From Lachnospiraceae bacterium NE2001 (GTDB lineage: Bacteria > Bacillota > Clostridia > Lachnospirales > Lachnospiraceae), in assembly GCA_900110635.1 (NCBI GenBank), contig FOEK01000022.1:1-63610 (forward strand): a stretch of DNA of 63,610 nt, in the 5' to 3' direction. A program made the translations under genes and the position numbers. This document shows, one piece after another, positions 8,315 through 18,132 of this stretch (position 1 is the stretch's first letter; each line of letters opens with the position of its first letter). The notes beneath the pieces were generated by a model. That model did not search any database, was not told where the DNA came from, and was given only the letters and a program-made list of their open reading frames with translations.

Positions 8315-9334
8315 TTATTTACCAAACATCTTAAGTACTGGTTTTAGTATGTGAATTCTTTCCAACAAATAAAAAACAAATACAAATGCATGGAACTTAG
8401 GATTTTCGCCCTTCGGCATCCTGGTTCCAATATACTTTGATTTTCTATAATCAGGAAAGTTTTTTCCTATCCATGCAAAACATTTGCTATATACTTTATC
8501 AATATCTAACTTCCTGCTTCCACGAGTTGAGAAAAGCATATACCAGCACACATAACGCAAAAAGAAATATTCGAGATATGGTGAATATGTATTATCTCCA
8601 ATGGCATCCACAATAGAATCCATCAGATATATAACATCCACATCATCCTTAAATGTATTCTGAACTGAATTAGATACAGATTCAGTATTGTAATACCATT
8701 TGTATCCCGAATCATTTATTACTTCAACGTTAGCACCACAATTCAGTGCAACAACATTAAAATATACATCCTCTCCGATTTTATTCTTCAAGAACTTTAA
8801 TTCATTATTCCTGATAAAATCTGTCTTAAAAAGATGTGCCCAAGGCGCCGTAACAATGTATCCCGCCCAGTCAGATGGCTTAGGAATAACTCTAGTTATA
8901 ATACGTCCATCAGAAGCAATTCTTTCATAACCTCCAACAACTATATCTGCGCCACTGTTGGGTTTTCTACAGCAAAACTTTTCAAGACTGGCTGCCCTAT
9001 AATATCTTTCCAGATAATCTCTCGCTATAAAATCATCCTGATCGATAAAGGCAAGATACTCACCCTCTGCCAGTGTTATTCCGTAATTCCTAGTATCAGC
9101 CACACCACTATTAGGCTTTGAAATCACTCTAGCACGCGTGTTTAGAATTTCATCTCTTGCAATATACTTCTCTGCTAAGCTAGCACTGGCGTCCTTCGAA
9201 CCATCATCAATTACTATAACCTCATAATCCTTGAAGGTCTGCCTTGATACACTGCACAGACACCTTAGTATGCTTCTGCCCGCATTATATACAGGAATAA
9301 TTATGGATATTTTCACTTTAGTATCACAGCTCAT
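8315..9334 (-). CDS. GT2 glycosyltransferase
   Basis: The 339-residue protein has an N-terminal GT2 domain: ISIIIPVYNAGRSILRCLCSV, then VIVIDDGSKDAS and the metal-binding FIDQDDF near residue 100. The C-terminal part (about 220-339) is hydrophobic-aromatic and membrane-associated in feel, as in many capsule GT2 enzymes. It would add one sugar to the growing repeat unit at the inner membrane face; the sugar cannot be read from sequence. Its first 11 bases overlap the end of the upstream GT2 gene, which suggests translational coupling. Confidence 0.85.
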   Translation of the reverse strand: MSCDTKVKISIIIPVYNAGRSILRCLCSVSRQTFKDYEVIVIDDGSKDASASLAEKYIARDEILNTRARVISKPNSGVADTRNYGITLAEGEYLAFIDQDDFIARDYLERYYRAASLEKFCCRKPNSGADIVVGGYERIASDGRIITRVIPKPSDWAGYIVTAPWAHLFKTDFIRNNELKFLKNKIGEDVYFNVVALNCGANVEVINDSGYKWYYNTESVSNSVQNTFKDDVDVIYLMDSIVDAIGDNTYSPYLEYFFLRYVCWYMLFSTRGSRKLDIDKVYSKCFAWIGKNFPDYRKSKYIGTRMPKGENPKFHAFVFVFYLLERIHILKPVLKMFGK

Positions 9335-10106
9335 TAGATTCCTCTGATTTTGTATAAAACTTGTTGATTAGTCTTGCAATTGGACTCGGCCAGAACTTAC
9401 AAAACATCTCGTAGTTTTCCTCTATTCTCCCACCAGCTTCAAGAGTTTTGGTAGTCGTTGATTCCTCGTGAATACGGTGATACATCAGAGGTTTCGCAAT
9501 ATAGATAAAATCTCCTCGTTCTCTGGACAGTTTTTCCCAAGCTTCCCAATCCTCACAACAGATAAAATGATTATTAAAAACGGGCTGTGAAACATTCCCC
9601 ATTGCAAACATAACTGACGGACAGCATATAGGGTCACCCATAGAAAGAACCCTTCTACGCACAAAACGCGACCCTTTTAAGAATCTAATTCTGAGTGGAA
9701 GCAGCATAATACGCTTAATTTTCAGCATCTGCACATCCACTGTCTTCTCACCATTTCGTATTTCACCATAATCAGAAAAAGCTATAATCGGCTTTTTCGT
9801 ATGTCGAATAGCTCTTACAAACTCCTCCGTATAAGCTGGTTCATAGATATCATCCTGATGAGCTATGGTGGCTAGTTTGGTCTTTACTTTACTAAGACCA
9901 AAATTCCAGTCCTGAGTAATACCCGACTCGCCATCATTCACATAAAGTGGAATATTATATATTTTTGCAAGGCCCGAGATATATTCATTCGGAGTCGAGG
10001 TCACCATAATGATGTTGGACATAATAGTCTGTGCCCTTAGTGACAGAATACATTCCTCAAGATATTCACTTTCTTTATATGCACAAATAACAAATGTATG
10101 TACCAT
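9324..10106 (-). CDS. GT2 glycosyltransferase
   Basis: A 260-residue GT2 enzyme with TFVICAYKESEYLEECILSLRAQT at the N-terminus and the motif AHQDDIYEP near residue 90, fitting a metal-dependent transferase of the repeat-unit assembly type. I chose the internal ATG at 10106 because GAGG lies eight bases upstream; an ATG seven codons earlier (10127) would start inside a GGGGACGG repeat and has no clear binding site. The 3' end overlaps the next GT2 gene by 11 nt. Acceptor and donor are unknown. Confidence 0.82.
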   Translation of the reverse strand: MVHTFVICAYKESEYLEECILSLRAQTIMSNIIMVTSTPNEYISGLAKIYNIPLYVNDGESGITQDWNFGLSKVKTKLATIAHQDDIYEPAYTEEFVRAIRHTKKPIIAFSDYGEIRNGEKTVDVQMLKIKRIMLLPLRIRFLKGSRFVRRRVLSMGDPICCPSVMFAMGNVSQPVFNNHFICCEDWEAWEKLSRERGDFIYIAKPLMYHRIHEESTTTKTLEAGGRIEENYEMFCKFWPSPIARLINKFYTKSEESNEL

Positions 10107-10121
10107 ATCTTTGCCCTCGAT

Positions 10122-10150
10122 AACCATTTGGGGACGGTTCTCATTTGGTT
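10122..10150. repeat. GGGGACGG-core repeat variant, AACCA arms
   Basis: The core GGGGACGGTTCTC is here flanked by AACCATTT and ATTTGGTT, giving imperfect arms different from the AAGACA/TGTCTT copies. The TGA stop of the DUF2304 gene (10141-10143) lies inside the element, and the element also covers the first possible start codon of the following GT2 gene. Confidence 0.75.
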
Positions 10151-10524
10151 ATTTCTTTTTTATCACTTTTCTGATTTTTTGATGATTTATCATAATCATC
10201 CTTTCTTAATATCGCTAGTTCCTGAGTTAGCCGCTTGATCTGCTCACTCTGCTTGCTCACCTCCATCATAAGCGAGAATATGGCAAATATTGCAAGGATT
10301 ATTCCAACAAATGCAAGCATATTAACAGGATCATATATTCCTAGCAAATGCGAAACCATAGCAAGTAATTTCGGAAAGATAGCAAATATCATTATCACCA
10401 CAACAACGAAACTCCAAGCAATCCCAAACTTAAAATCCAGTTTCTTTGTGGCAACACGTCTACCAATATAAACGAGTGCCAGGATCATACATAGTATAAT
10501 TATTATCTGTAATCTAAGTGACAT
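10141..10524 (-). CDS. DUF2304 small membrane protein
   Basis: A 127-residue protein with three hydrophobic segments (about residues 5-22, 33-50 and 70-88), followed by a charged, probably cytoplasmic helix rich in Glu, Gln and Lys. The length and layout match DUF2304. This family is regularly encoded next to DPM1-like GT2 genes, as here (the GT2 at 10541 is 16 nt upstream), and may anchor or support that enzyme. No catalytic role is known. The stop codon is supplied by an inserted GGGGACGG repeat, so the original C-terminus may have been changed. Confidence 0.75.
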   Translation of the reverse strand: MSLRLQIIIILCMILALVYIGRRVATKKLDFKFGIAWSFVVVVIMIFAIFPKLLAMVSHLLGIYDPVNMLAFVGIILAIFAIFSLMMEVSKQSEQIKRLTQELAILRKDDYDKSSKNQKSDKKEITK

Positions 10525-10540
10525 ACTGAGTACCTCTGTC

Positions 10541-11230
10541 TTATTTCATGATATTAGCGATAAATATGGCAAGCGATACCTTTATCATATAGTATACACT
10601 CTTACCCATAGAAATTGAGGATTCACCTTCTGCTCGGCTTCTCATTTGCACGGGAATCTCTTTTATCTTATAACCCCTTTTGAGAATCGTAACTGCACTT
10701 TCAGGCTCTGGATAATCCTTTGGATATGACTCTGTAAACTCCTTAAGAAGCTTTCTGTTCACCATTCTCATTCCTGAGGTTGGATCCGTGATTGTCTGTC
10801 CTGTTAGCAGCTTTATAAGTCTAGTGAAGTAACGAATGCCAACTCTACGCAATCCTGATGACTGGAAGCCTTCATTCTCAATGAATCGAGAACCAATGGC
10901 CATATCAGCCTCATCCTTTTCAATTACCTCCAGTAGCTTTGATAGGTACGCTGCATCATGCTGCCCATCACCATCAAACTGAACCGCCGTATCATAGTCA
11001 TGATAATATGCATATCTGTATCCCGCCTGAACAGCTCCTCCAATACCAAGATTAATTGGAAGATTAATATAGTTAAAATGATTCTTACGACATATCTCCA
11101 GTGTATTATCCTTGGAGCAGTCATTCACAATCAAATAGTCAAAGTTCCTAGCATTTTTCACTATATCATTAACTGTATTCTCAATATTTCCAGACTCATT
11201 ATATGCTGGGATAATTATTATATTCTTCAT
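10541..11230 (-). CDS. GT2 glycosyltransferase, polyprenyl-phosphate sugar synthase-like
   Basis: A 229-residue single-domain GT2 protein: IIIIPAYNESGNIENTV, then VNDCSKDNT, the metal site QFDGDGQHDAAYL near residue 95, and MAIGSRFIENEG. The segment TDPTSGMRMVNRKLL is typical of DPM1/DPMS-like synthases. It probably charges a polyprenyl phosphate with mannose or glucose. The following gene encodes DUF2304, its common partner. The upstream gene is a polytopic protein that might use the lipid-linked sugar. The sugar is not determined. Confidence 0.85.
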   Translation of the reverse strand: MKNIIIIPAYNESGNIENTVNDIVKNARNFDYLIVNDCSKDNTLEICRKNHFNYINLPINLGIGGAVQAGYRYAYYHDYDTAVQFDGDGQHDAAYLSKLLEVIEKDEADMAIGSRFIENEGFQSSGLRRVGIRYFTRLIKLLTGQTITDPTSGMRMVNRKLLKEFTESYPKDYPEPESAVTILKRGYKIKEIPVQMRSRAEGESSISMGKSVYYMIKVSLAIFIANIMK

Positions 11231-11253
11231 ACGTATATTATGCCTTTGTAATA

Positions 11254-12993
11254 TTACTTAACCTTTAATATCATCCCTTGGGGATTACTATATAATACTT
11301 CATAATCACTCAGATAGTCCATACATACTGCATACGGATCCGAGTACACAATGCACACATACCCCACAGATGAATCCTCAAGCCTTTTATAATCTTCCAC
11401 CCCACCATAACAGAAAGTCTTCTCATTTCCTGTAAGAGTCTTAAACCAACCATTTTCCATTTCATCATTGATACATATGGTTTCTGCATCTGTACAATTA
11501 TCGAAGACATACTGGTATAAATCTAGCTCTTGCAATGTAATCCACGTATGAGCAGTATAAAAAGCATCACTAAAATATAACGCATTGAAATAGCTTTGTG
11601 CATCAACTGCGATAAAGCGTGGATTCCTATCTTTTACCCAGCTATCCCCCCACATACCCATAAAAATGAGAAAGAAAAAGAAGAAAACAAAGAGGAAAGC
11701 CCCCTTAAAATGTTCCATCATAGCACATATAGCCATAGCAACCGTAAACATCACCATCAACCACAGGACACTGTTATTCTTCATATAGTAATATGCTGAC
11801 ACCTTGTTATTCATAGCGCCTACAAAAAGAATAGCCATAAAGATTAGTTGAACAACCATCATAGGAAGGGTGTACACACCATCTTTTTTCTTTATCATAA
11901 AATAAATGCCAATTATCGCAAATGGAATTAGTATTATAAAGTTTGAATAAAGATCCGAATAACATCCCCCATCAACCGTTATTCCACCCCCACTACTAGC
12001 AGAAAGTTCTTTTACATTCCCGAAAGAATGAAGCAGTCCTAGAATAGTTGGTATAAGGAACACCTCTAACATTTCCAGGATGTTCTTCTTGTTTATGAAC
12101 TTCTTTCTGTCTCTCCTTATCATAAAGATACCAAGTGCGATAAAAGTTCCGAAAAACGCTGTTGGTACAAACAACGTATAGCATACGAAGATTCCAAAAA
12201 GTGCAAGATTCAACGACACTATCATAAAGAGTCGGTCAAGATCATGTTGCAGATAATCATTTAACAAAATCAAAAGTAGTGTCAGAATATTTACTGACAT
12301 TCCAAAGTACGAGAACCCAAATATCATTGAATATGCTGGATAGATTATCCAATACAGAATCGTAAGTACAAGGGCTACCAACATATCCAGAATCTTGTCT
12401 TTACCATTTGTCCGGAGTAGTACCCAAAAAAGATATGCCGAAAATGCAGTATATATTATCTCAAATAACACAAATATCTTATGAAGTAAAAAAGGACTGC
12501 ACCCAGTAAGCCCTTTAAATGCGTCCATCATTACACCCGTATTAAAAGACGCAAAGTACATATTGTTAGGAAGCGTATGTTCCAAAGCAACTGTAAGTGC
12601 ACTCTTACAGTGAATAGACGCATCCACGCTTACAAAATTAATATACAGTTCCTTCCCATATCTTACGTGCGAGAATTCCAATAGAATAAGTAAGATTGCA
12701 ACAAAAGCCACTATATCGAATATCTTGATATAATAATGTTGAATGCCTTTTTTCCTAATCCATATACCCATCAGAGCAGCATAAATAGCATTTCCCAATC
12801 CAACAGTCAGTGCTGATATTGGGATTTTCACTATTCCCAGTAGTCCAGCAGTAAAACTCTGACAAGCAAAAACCAGGAATCCACTTGTGATTAGCCATAA
12901 TATCAGATTCTTTTTTTCCTCACTCTTCTTATAAAGAACAATCATAGTCCAAAGAGCGAGAAAAGATAAATAATAAAACATCGCCTGTATCAT
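11254..12993 (-). CDS. Polytopic membrane protein of unknown function (GT-C-like layout)
   Basis: No named family recognised. The 579-residue protein has about twelve hydrophobic segments in its first 465 residues, with a long non-hydrophobic loop near residues 120-165. It then has a hydrophilic C-terminal domain of about 115 residues (DAQSYFNALYFSDAF to NPQGMILKVK). A large membrane part followed by an outside domain is the layout of GT-C glycosyltransferases. The C-terminal domain resembles that of the product at 16086-16967, ending in the same small-beta-like pattern (I/V-L/Y-K-V-K). It lies 4 nt from the DUF2142 gene, so translation is probably coupled. Confidence 0.6.
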   Translation of the reverse strand: MIQAMFYYLSFLALWTMIVLYKKSEEKKNLILWLITSGFLVFACQSFTAGLLGIVKIPISALTVGLGNAIYAALMGIWIRKKGIQHYYIKIFDIVAFVAILLILLEFSHVRYGKELYINFVSVDASIHCKSALTVALEHTLPNNMYFASFNTGVMMDAFKGLTGCSPFLLHKIFVLFEIIYTAFSAYLFWVLLRTNGKDKILDMLVALVLTILYWIIYPAYSMIFGFSYFGMSVNILTLLLILLNDYLQHDLDRLFMIVSLNLALFGIFVCYTLFVPTAFFGTFIALGIFMIRRDRKKFINKKNILEMLEVFLIPTILGLLHSFGNVKELSASSGGGITVDGGCYSDLYSNFIILIPFAIIGIYFMIKKKDGVYTLPMMVVQLIFMAILFVGAMNNKVSAYYYMKNNSVLWLMVMFTVAMAICAMMEHFKGAFLFVFFFFFLIFMGMWGDSWVKDRNPRFIAVDAQSYFNALYFSDAFYTAHTWITLQELDLYQYVFDNCTDAETICINDEMENGWFKTLTGNEKTFCYGGVEDYKRLEDSSVGYVCIVYSDPYAVCMDYLSDYEVLYSNPQGMILKVK

Positions 12994-12996
12994 TCG

Positions 12997-14394
12997 TTAT
13001 CCCATCCAGTATCTGCTTAACAGTAGTGTAATCACGTTAAATAATGCAATTATATAATATGCAAACTGTATACCATAATAAACCTTTACTTTCTTTCTTT
13101 CAATGGTTCCTGAAAGAGATACCAAGATAAGCGGAAGACAAGGAATCCAGTATCTCCCCTGAACTCCAAGTATTTCTGTAAGATCCGTATTGTACTGTCT
13201 GAATACATCAATCCCTGCCATTGTATCCCATTCCAGATACTTATAGGTCCAAGTTTGAAGAGCTGCCTCAATAAGAACAACTATAGCAACAGCTACGATA
13301 AACAAAAGAAGTCTTCTTGGAAAATTAAGTTTCTTCTCGACTTTTTCTACTATACATACATTTAGATATACCATCATACCAAAGAAAAGAAGCAGAAACT
13401 GGCTTGTCACAACAGAATCAATCCATCCAAACATACCAACCATCTGCTGAAGATGGTAGTAACCCCAATGAGCATATGTCCTATAAAGAAGGCTTACAAA
13501 CGATGGAAAACTGAGAATATCTGCAACTAGGGTTTTTATCTCAGGACTCCGTCTCAATAGATACACACCAAGAACACCAACCACAATAATAAGTGCCAGG
13601 AAGATGTACCAAAACTTTCTAAAGAAAGAAGCTGCCTCGAACTTCTTTCCAATCTTCAGTTCAAATCTTGATATTGGAATAATAAAGATAGAGAGAAGAA
13701 TTAACACATAAGGAGCTTTGGTCACAAGAACAACCAGGGACACAACCGCAAGAATAGCCATCTGCTTCCACTTAATCTTCTCATCACTATAATATAGCTT
13801 CAAAATATAAGCAAAAAGAAATATGCTGGTAGGAATAACCACTGAATCATAATTAACAGATGTACACTGTTGGATACACTGAGGTATCAACAGACAGAAT
13901 GCAAATATCTCCTTTTTTATCGGAGTAGTCTTAAGCGTTAGTATACCCATAACCACAAAAAAGATAGTTGCAAATATCTCCGCCATATGCGCACACGCAA
14001 TTATTGGGCGATGCAGTGCAACACCTATATAAAATCCTGTAGCCGCCGGCAAATGACGTATCATATTTAGATGTGGACGAAATTCTAAGATGTCATACCC
14101 TTTCGAGAACTTTACATTCGATATACTATCTACAGCCGCATCATCCACCTTAGCTTCAGCATTTCCAGGCAGACTGGAATATCCACCACCTTGCCATACA
14201 ACTGCCACAATCTCATTATAATAACCGCTCTTGCCCCATTCCTCCTCGATAAGCTGATAATGAGTCATCTCATCAGGAACCTGGCCGAAAGGTACAATAA
14301 AAGAAAAAATCAGACCTTGCACCAGAATAAATACAGCAAAGACAAGATACAAGATATTCTCTTTATTTTTAAATATATCAATTAGTTTTTTCAT
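12997..14394 (-). CDS. DUF2142 polytopic membrane protein
   Basis: A 465-residue protein with about ten hydrophobic segments. The first loop reads PFGQVPDEMTHYQLIEE, the P-D-E-x2-H signature typical of DUF2142, a family found in cell-surface polysaccharide loci and suspected to be GT-C-type glycosyltransferases. The acidic residues in this loop sit where GT-C enzymes place their catalytic base, just outside the first membrane helix. It is flanked on both sides by other polytopic proteins in the same operon. Reaction and sugar are unknown. Confidence 0.75.
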   Translation of the reverse strand: MKKLIDIFKNKENILYLVFAVFILVQGLIFSFIVPFGQVPDEMTHYQLIEEEWGKSGYYNEIVAVVWQGGGYSSLPGNAEAKVDDAAVDSISNVKFSKGYDILEFRPHLNMIRHLPAATGFYIGVALHRPIIACAHMAEIFATIFFVVMGILTLKTTPIKKEIFAFCLLIPQCIQQCTSVNYDSVVIPTSIFLFAYILKLYYSDEKIKWKQMAILAVVSLVVLVTKAPYVLILLSIFIIPISRFELKIGKKFEAASFFRKFWYIFLALIIVVGVLGVYLLRRSPEIKTLVADILSFPSFVSLLYRTYAHWGYYHLQQMVGMFGWIDSVVTSQFLLLFFGMMVYLNVCIVEKVEKKLNFPRRLLLFIVAVAIVVLIEAALQTWTYKYLEWDTMAGIDVFRQYNTDLTEILGVQGRYWIPCLPLILVSLSGTIERKKVKVYYGIQFAYYIIALFNVITLLLSRYWMG

Positions 14395-14433
14395 AATGTC
14401 ACATCATTAACAATTCATCAATTTAATTTTCTA

Positions 14434-16068
14434 TTAGTCTTCTACCAAGGCGCCATCTGGCCCAAGGGTGTATTCCGCTTCAGTTACGTCGTGACGCATA
14501 GCTCCGTCCGGACCAAAGAAATACCATTTATCCTCTATTTCCTGCCAGTACATAGCCATCTTACCATCTTCATTCAGATAGTAATACTCACCTTCCCATT
14601 CAAGCCATCCAGTATAAGCCTTTCCATCTGATCCAAAGAAATACAGATTATTATTTATCTTATACCAACCATCCTTCAGGTAATCGCCACTCGGCCCCTT
14701 ATGAGCCCAAGCCCCCTCAATCTGTTCCCAGAAAGATCTAGCATAGATGTTGTAATCACCTATCATAGTCTCAAAAACATACTCATCATTTATAAGGAGA
14801 TTATCTGTCGGCTCGATATCCTTACGTATTATAACATAATCTCCACTCTTTAGTCCCACATCAAATACAAAAGCAGAATTCTCAGACGATACATCATCCA
14901 CAATCACACACTCAACATCCTGAGAGTACTGTGACAAGGACACCCCCATTTCATTATCTGTTACTACACTTACCTCATCTTTATCTCTAAGAAGATACTC
15001 AACCAGATTTGGAACCTCTCCACTGATCCTATATTTATTCTCAACTGGTTCAAAAGAGGTAAAATAACGAGCGCAGGTTCCGCTAACAATAGCAAGAACA
15101 TATATACATATTCCTACAACCAGATATGATATAGGCTGCCACAAACTGATAGACTCTGGATTAACCACAAGCGCAGCTATTCCAAATGAAATAATGAGCG
15201 CAAGCGGTAGTTGCGCACCAGACAGAACAGCTAATAATGAGATAATTATTATAGGTATTACACCCTTCATCTTAAGGAGAACTAAAATTACTATAAAAGC
15301 AGGTGTCATAAAGAACGCCCAGTTGGTCTCCCACAGATTCTTCAGAATATATGAAGCACCTTGATTCTCTAACTTAAAAACTTTATAAAGACATTGATAA
15401 CCATATACAAAAATAAATATACCCGCTTCAACAACAAGTATTAAGATATCTCTAATCCATCTAAACACTTGTCTTTTCTTGCTGACATCCGAAGAATATG
15501 TATACATCATTCTGAGTAGAGTCGCAATAATAAGTGGTATAACTGCTATAACCGCAATTACATGCTCTCTCCAGGGATTAATATATACGCTTAGGTGTAC
15601 CGATGGATTTATATATCTAATAAGATACTGAAGAAAAAAGAAGGCAGTTGTAAATAGAACAGTTCCAATAACCGTGTAGTATCTACCCTTCTTCTCTATC
15701 ACAAATAATCTATAACCTAGATACAGATATTCAACAAACAGAAAAACAACTAGAGCATCTGGGATGAATCTATGGCATAACTCAAGCGGATGAACACCAG
15801 TTTTGAAACTAACGTATGTTATAAAGACAGCCCATACATTATAATCCGACTCCTTAAGCAAAGTCTTAACTCCATCTCCATATGTTAGAAATTCTCGAAG
15901 AGTCCATATCAGGCCAAAAAAATCCCCATCACTTTCAGAGTAATGCTGAAGAAAAACCATATAATAAGTCATATAACCAAAGCACGCAAAAAGAATAGCA
16001 GCAGAAACTATTGCCACTACTATCTTCATAGCTCCAAGTTTTTTAATTGTGCCAACCAGCTTGGTCAT
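14434..16068 (-). CDS. Polytopic membrane protein with C-terminal cell-wall-binding repeats
   Basis: The 544-residue protein has about ten hydrophobic segments up to residue 350, then a soluble domain, and finally three cell-wall/choline-binding-type repeats (about 465-530). The repeats read GWYKINNNLYFFGSDGKAYT, GWLEWEGEYYYLNEDGKMAM and YWQEIEDKWYFFGPDGAMRH. These G-W-x-aromatic and F-G/N-x-D-G-K/A units are those of the CW_binding (PF01473) family, which bind choline or glucan chains outside the cell. Such repeats normally sit on secreted enzymes, not on multi-helix membrane proteins, so the fusion is unusual. The membrane part is unassigned but lies among GT-C-like genes. Confidence 0.75.
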   Translation of the reverse strand: MTKLVGTIKKLGAMKIVVAIVSAAILFACFGYMTYYMVFLQHYSESDGDFFGLIWTLREFLTYGDGVKTLLKESDYNVWAVFITYVSFKTGVHPLELCHRFIPDALVVFLFVEYLYLGYRLFVIEKKGRYYTVIGTVLFTTAFFFLQYLIRYINPSVHLSVYINPWREHVIAVIAVIPLIIATLLRMMYTYSSDVSKKRQVFRWIRDILILVVEAGIFIFVYGYQCLYKVFKLENQGASYILKNLWETNWAFFMTPAFIVILVLLKMKGVIPIIIISLLAVLSGAQLPLALIISFGIAALVVNPESISLWQPISYLVVGICIYVLAIVSGTCARYFTSFEPVENKYRISGEVPNLVEYLLRDKDEVSVVTDNEMGVSLSQYSQDVECVIVDDVSSENSAFVFDVGLKSGDYVIIRKDIEPTDNLLINDEYVFETMIGDYNIYARSFWEQIEGAWAHKGPSGDYLKDGWYKINNNLYFFGSDGKAYTGWLEWEGEYYYLNEDGKMAMYWQEIEDKWYFFGPDGAMRHDVTEAEYTLGPDGALVED

Positions 16069-16085
16069 ATGCTTAACACCTATAT

Positions 16086-16967
16086 TTATTTTACTTTATA
16101 GACGGTATATCTTCCCGCAACTCCTAAACTTGTAAAAGCTTCATTCCATATATCAATGTAAGGATTATCATTTGGAAGGATTACATACTCGCAATCCGTG
16201 TTGTCCATTGCAGTCTTAAGACTCTCACTTGAGAGATTACTATCAGTCACCCCATTTGTTCCTCCAGAGAAATAAGTGGATATTATCGCAAACCAGTCAT
16301 TATTCGCTATAGCATCTTCCAAGTTATAATCCGATGAAACGTTACCAAAGTTAATGAATGGAATAATGGCTGCATCATATGTTCTCATCTCGATAAAAAC
16401 ATCATGGTTATATAAAGTCTTCTTAACCGTGTTTGGATCCCCCGAATCCTTCTCTATAATATCCGACACCTCCAGGATATCATCTTCCACCTTATAGATA
16501 TTGGAAACAGGTATCATACCTGTATTAGGAACAGCACCAGTATACAAGTCACCAAAGCCTGTCATTATAACAGTCTGCCAACTCGCCAATATAAAAAGCA
16601 CACCAACCGCTACACCAAGAAGAATCCGTCCTTTCTTCCCAGCCTTTTCATATAATTGAATACCCAAATAGGTATAACCCAAGGAAACAGGAATTAACCA
16701 GAAAAATCTAAAATATCTAGCAAAAAAGCCCCATTTATCAACCAGGTATCTGCACATCCAAGGATTTAAACATACTAAAATCAACACCAACAGGCTTATA
16801 CCAAAAAAGAATTTGGCCTTTTTCTCGCCTCTGGCCATTATATATAGCACCACTATTAGATAACCTCCTAACAATACCTTTACAGATAATGTAAAATTCA
16901 TCCAATATGTATATAACATCTGCCAAAACAATGAAGTTCCTGAAAATCCACTCGGATCAAAATGCAT
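16086..16967 (-). CDS. C-terminal part of a polytopic membrane protein split by an amber codon
   Basis: The 293-residue reading frame has four or five hydrophobic segments followed by a hydrophilic C-terminal domain (about residues 145-293) ending YTVYKVK. It is in exactly the same frame as the upstream ORF: the upstream TAG (16971-16973) is followed by one ACT codon and this ATG. Without the TAG the two would make one protein of about 653 residues, similar in size and layout to the 579-residue neighbour at 11254-12993. A possible ribosome site, GGAG six bases before the ATG, would allow re-initiation. It may be a nonsense-split gene or a coupled two-subunit protein. Confidence 0.65.
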   Translation of the reverse strand: MHFDPSGFSGTSLFWQMLYTYWMNFTLSVKVLLGGYLIVVLYIMARGEKKAKFFFGISLLVLILVCLNPWMCRYLVDKWGFFARYFRFFWLIPVSLGYTYLGIQLYEKAGKKGRILLGVAVGVLFILASWQTVIMTGFGDLYTGAVPNTGMIPVSNIYKVEDDILEVSDIIEKDSGDPNTVKKTLYNHDVFIEMRTYDAAIIPFINFGNVSSDYNLEDAIANNDWFAIISTYFSGGTNGVTDSNLSSESLKTAMDNTDCEYVILPNDNPYIDIWNEAFTSLGVAGRYTVYKVK

Positions 16968-16970
16968 AGT

Positions 16971-18047
16971 CTACTCCGTTCTTTGTATCGTAAGATCAAT
17001 TATTCCCTTTTGTCCTAGATAATAAATAATAACGTATATGCCACTAACAAAAAGAAGAACCATCATATTCCTAATCAATTTCATATCCTTCTTTGCGATA
17101 ACAAAGGGAATATAAGAAACTAATAAAAATGGCGTTGAAAACATCATCGATAAAGAATAGGTCATAGCTCCAGCTATCACAAGACAAGATTTCCATAAAT
17201 ATCCAATATCTTCTGGATTGTCATACATCTTCCAAAGTAGAAGAACTAGAAGAGGAATCGGAACATTCATTACAAACCCTTTACCTTCATAAGTCCTAAA
17301 AACTGTATAATAGCTTGGAAGAAGTTGCGAACCAACCAAAAGATTCCTAATGGACCAATATACAAAAAAAGCAAACAAAGATTTCTTATTACTATCCTTG
17401 CCAAAATATGATGCAACCTTCCAAACAACAATAACTTGTAATAATATAAATACTGCCGTAAGTACAGTTCTCACCTCCACCATTACATGCAATCCCGTCA
17501 ATTTACATACAATAGCACTATGATCAAGAAATGTACTTAGATACCTTTCATTTAAAAACTTCTCTAATGGAAGGCCTGTCTCTGTATCATATGTCATTAA
17601 CTCATTATGAAGCACCGCATTACTTGGCCAACCCAAAAACCAAACTTGATTATGGCCATGGGGAAGTCGCCCAAAAAACTCAATAAAGAATAAAAAAATA
17701 ATAAAGTATAGACTTACAAGCATAAAACATATTTTTCTATTCTTTAATCCATTTATCCACCCCATCAATCCAATGGCAATATATTTATGAAGTACAACAA
17801 TAATTGCCACACACATTACGCCAACAAAAATAGCCCAAATAACGCCAATCGTTGTTACTGGGACTATTTTAAACTTTAGAGGCAACACATATACAAAAAA
17901 TAATAGTTCATATACAAATGAACCATACAATAATTCCTCAAGCGGATCATTATTCAGTTTTAATATTTTTGATAACGCCACTCCCACTAAGTAATATATA
18001 ATTAAATATATAACAAAACAAAAAACAGCCATTAAAATCTGCGACAT
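16971..18047 (-). CDS. N-terminal part of a polytopic membrane protein split by an amber codon
   Basis: A 358-residue ORF with about nine hydrophobic segments and a loop with charged and aromatic residues (GRLPHGHNQVWFLGWPSN, about residues 126-143) after the fourth or fifth helix. It ends at TAG in the middle of what looks like an outside loop, directly followed in frame by 16086-16967. Its downstream half supplies the missing helices and soluble domain, so I read the two as halves of one GT-C-like membrane protein. It is preceded by a hairpin (18133-18170) after the initiating transferase gene. Confidence 0.65.
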   Translation of the reverse strand: MSQILMAVFCFVIYLIIYYLVGVALSKILKLNNDPLEELLYGSFVYELLFFVYVLPLKFKIVPVTTIGVIWAIFVGVMCVAIIVVLHKYIAIGLMGWINGLKNRKICFMLVSLYFIIFLFFIEFFGRLPHGHNQVWFLGWPSNAVLHNELMTYDTETGLPLEKFLNERYLSTFLDHSAIVCKLTGLHVMVEVRTVLTAVFILLQVIVVWKVASYFGKDSNKKSLFAFFVYWSIRNLLVGSQLLPSYYTVFRTYEGKGFVMNVPIPLLVLLLWKMYDNPEDIGYLWKSCLVIAGAMTYSLSMMFSTPFLLVSYIPFVIAKKDMKLIRNMMVLLFVSGIYVIIYYLGQKGIIDLTIQRTE

Positions 18048-18132
18048 AAAAAAACCACCATTTTTTTATTATTTCAAAGCAAATTAAAACTCGTCAACAT
18101 ATCATCTTGTTTTCTTCAAATTTTAATTAACA

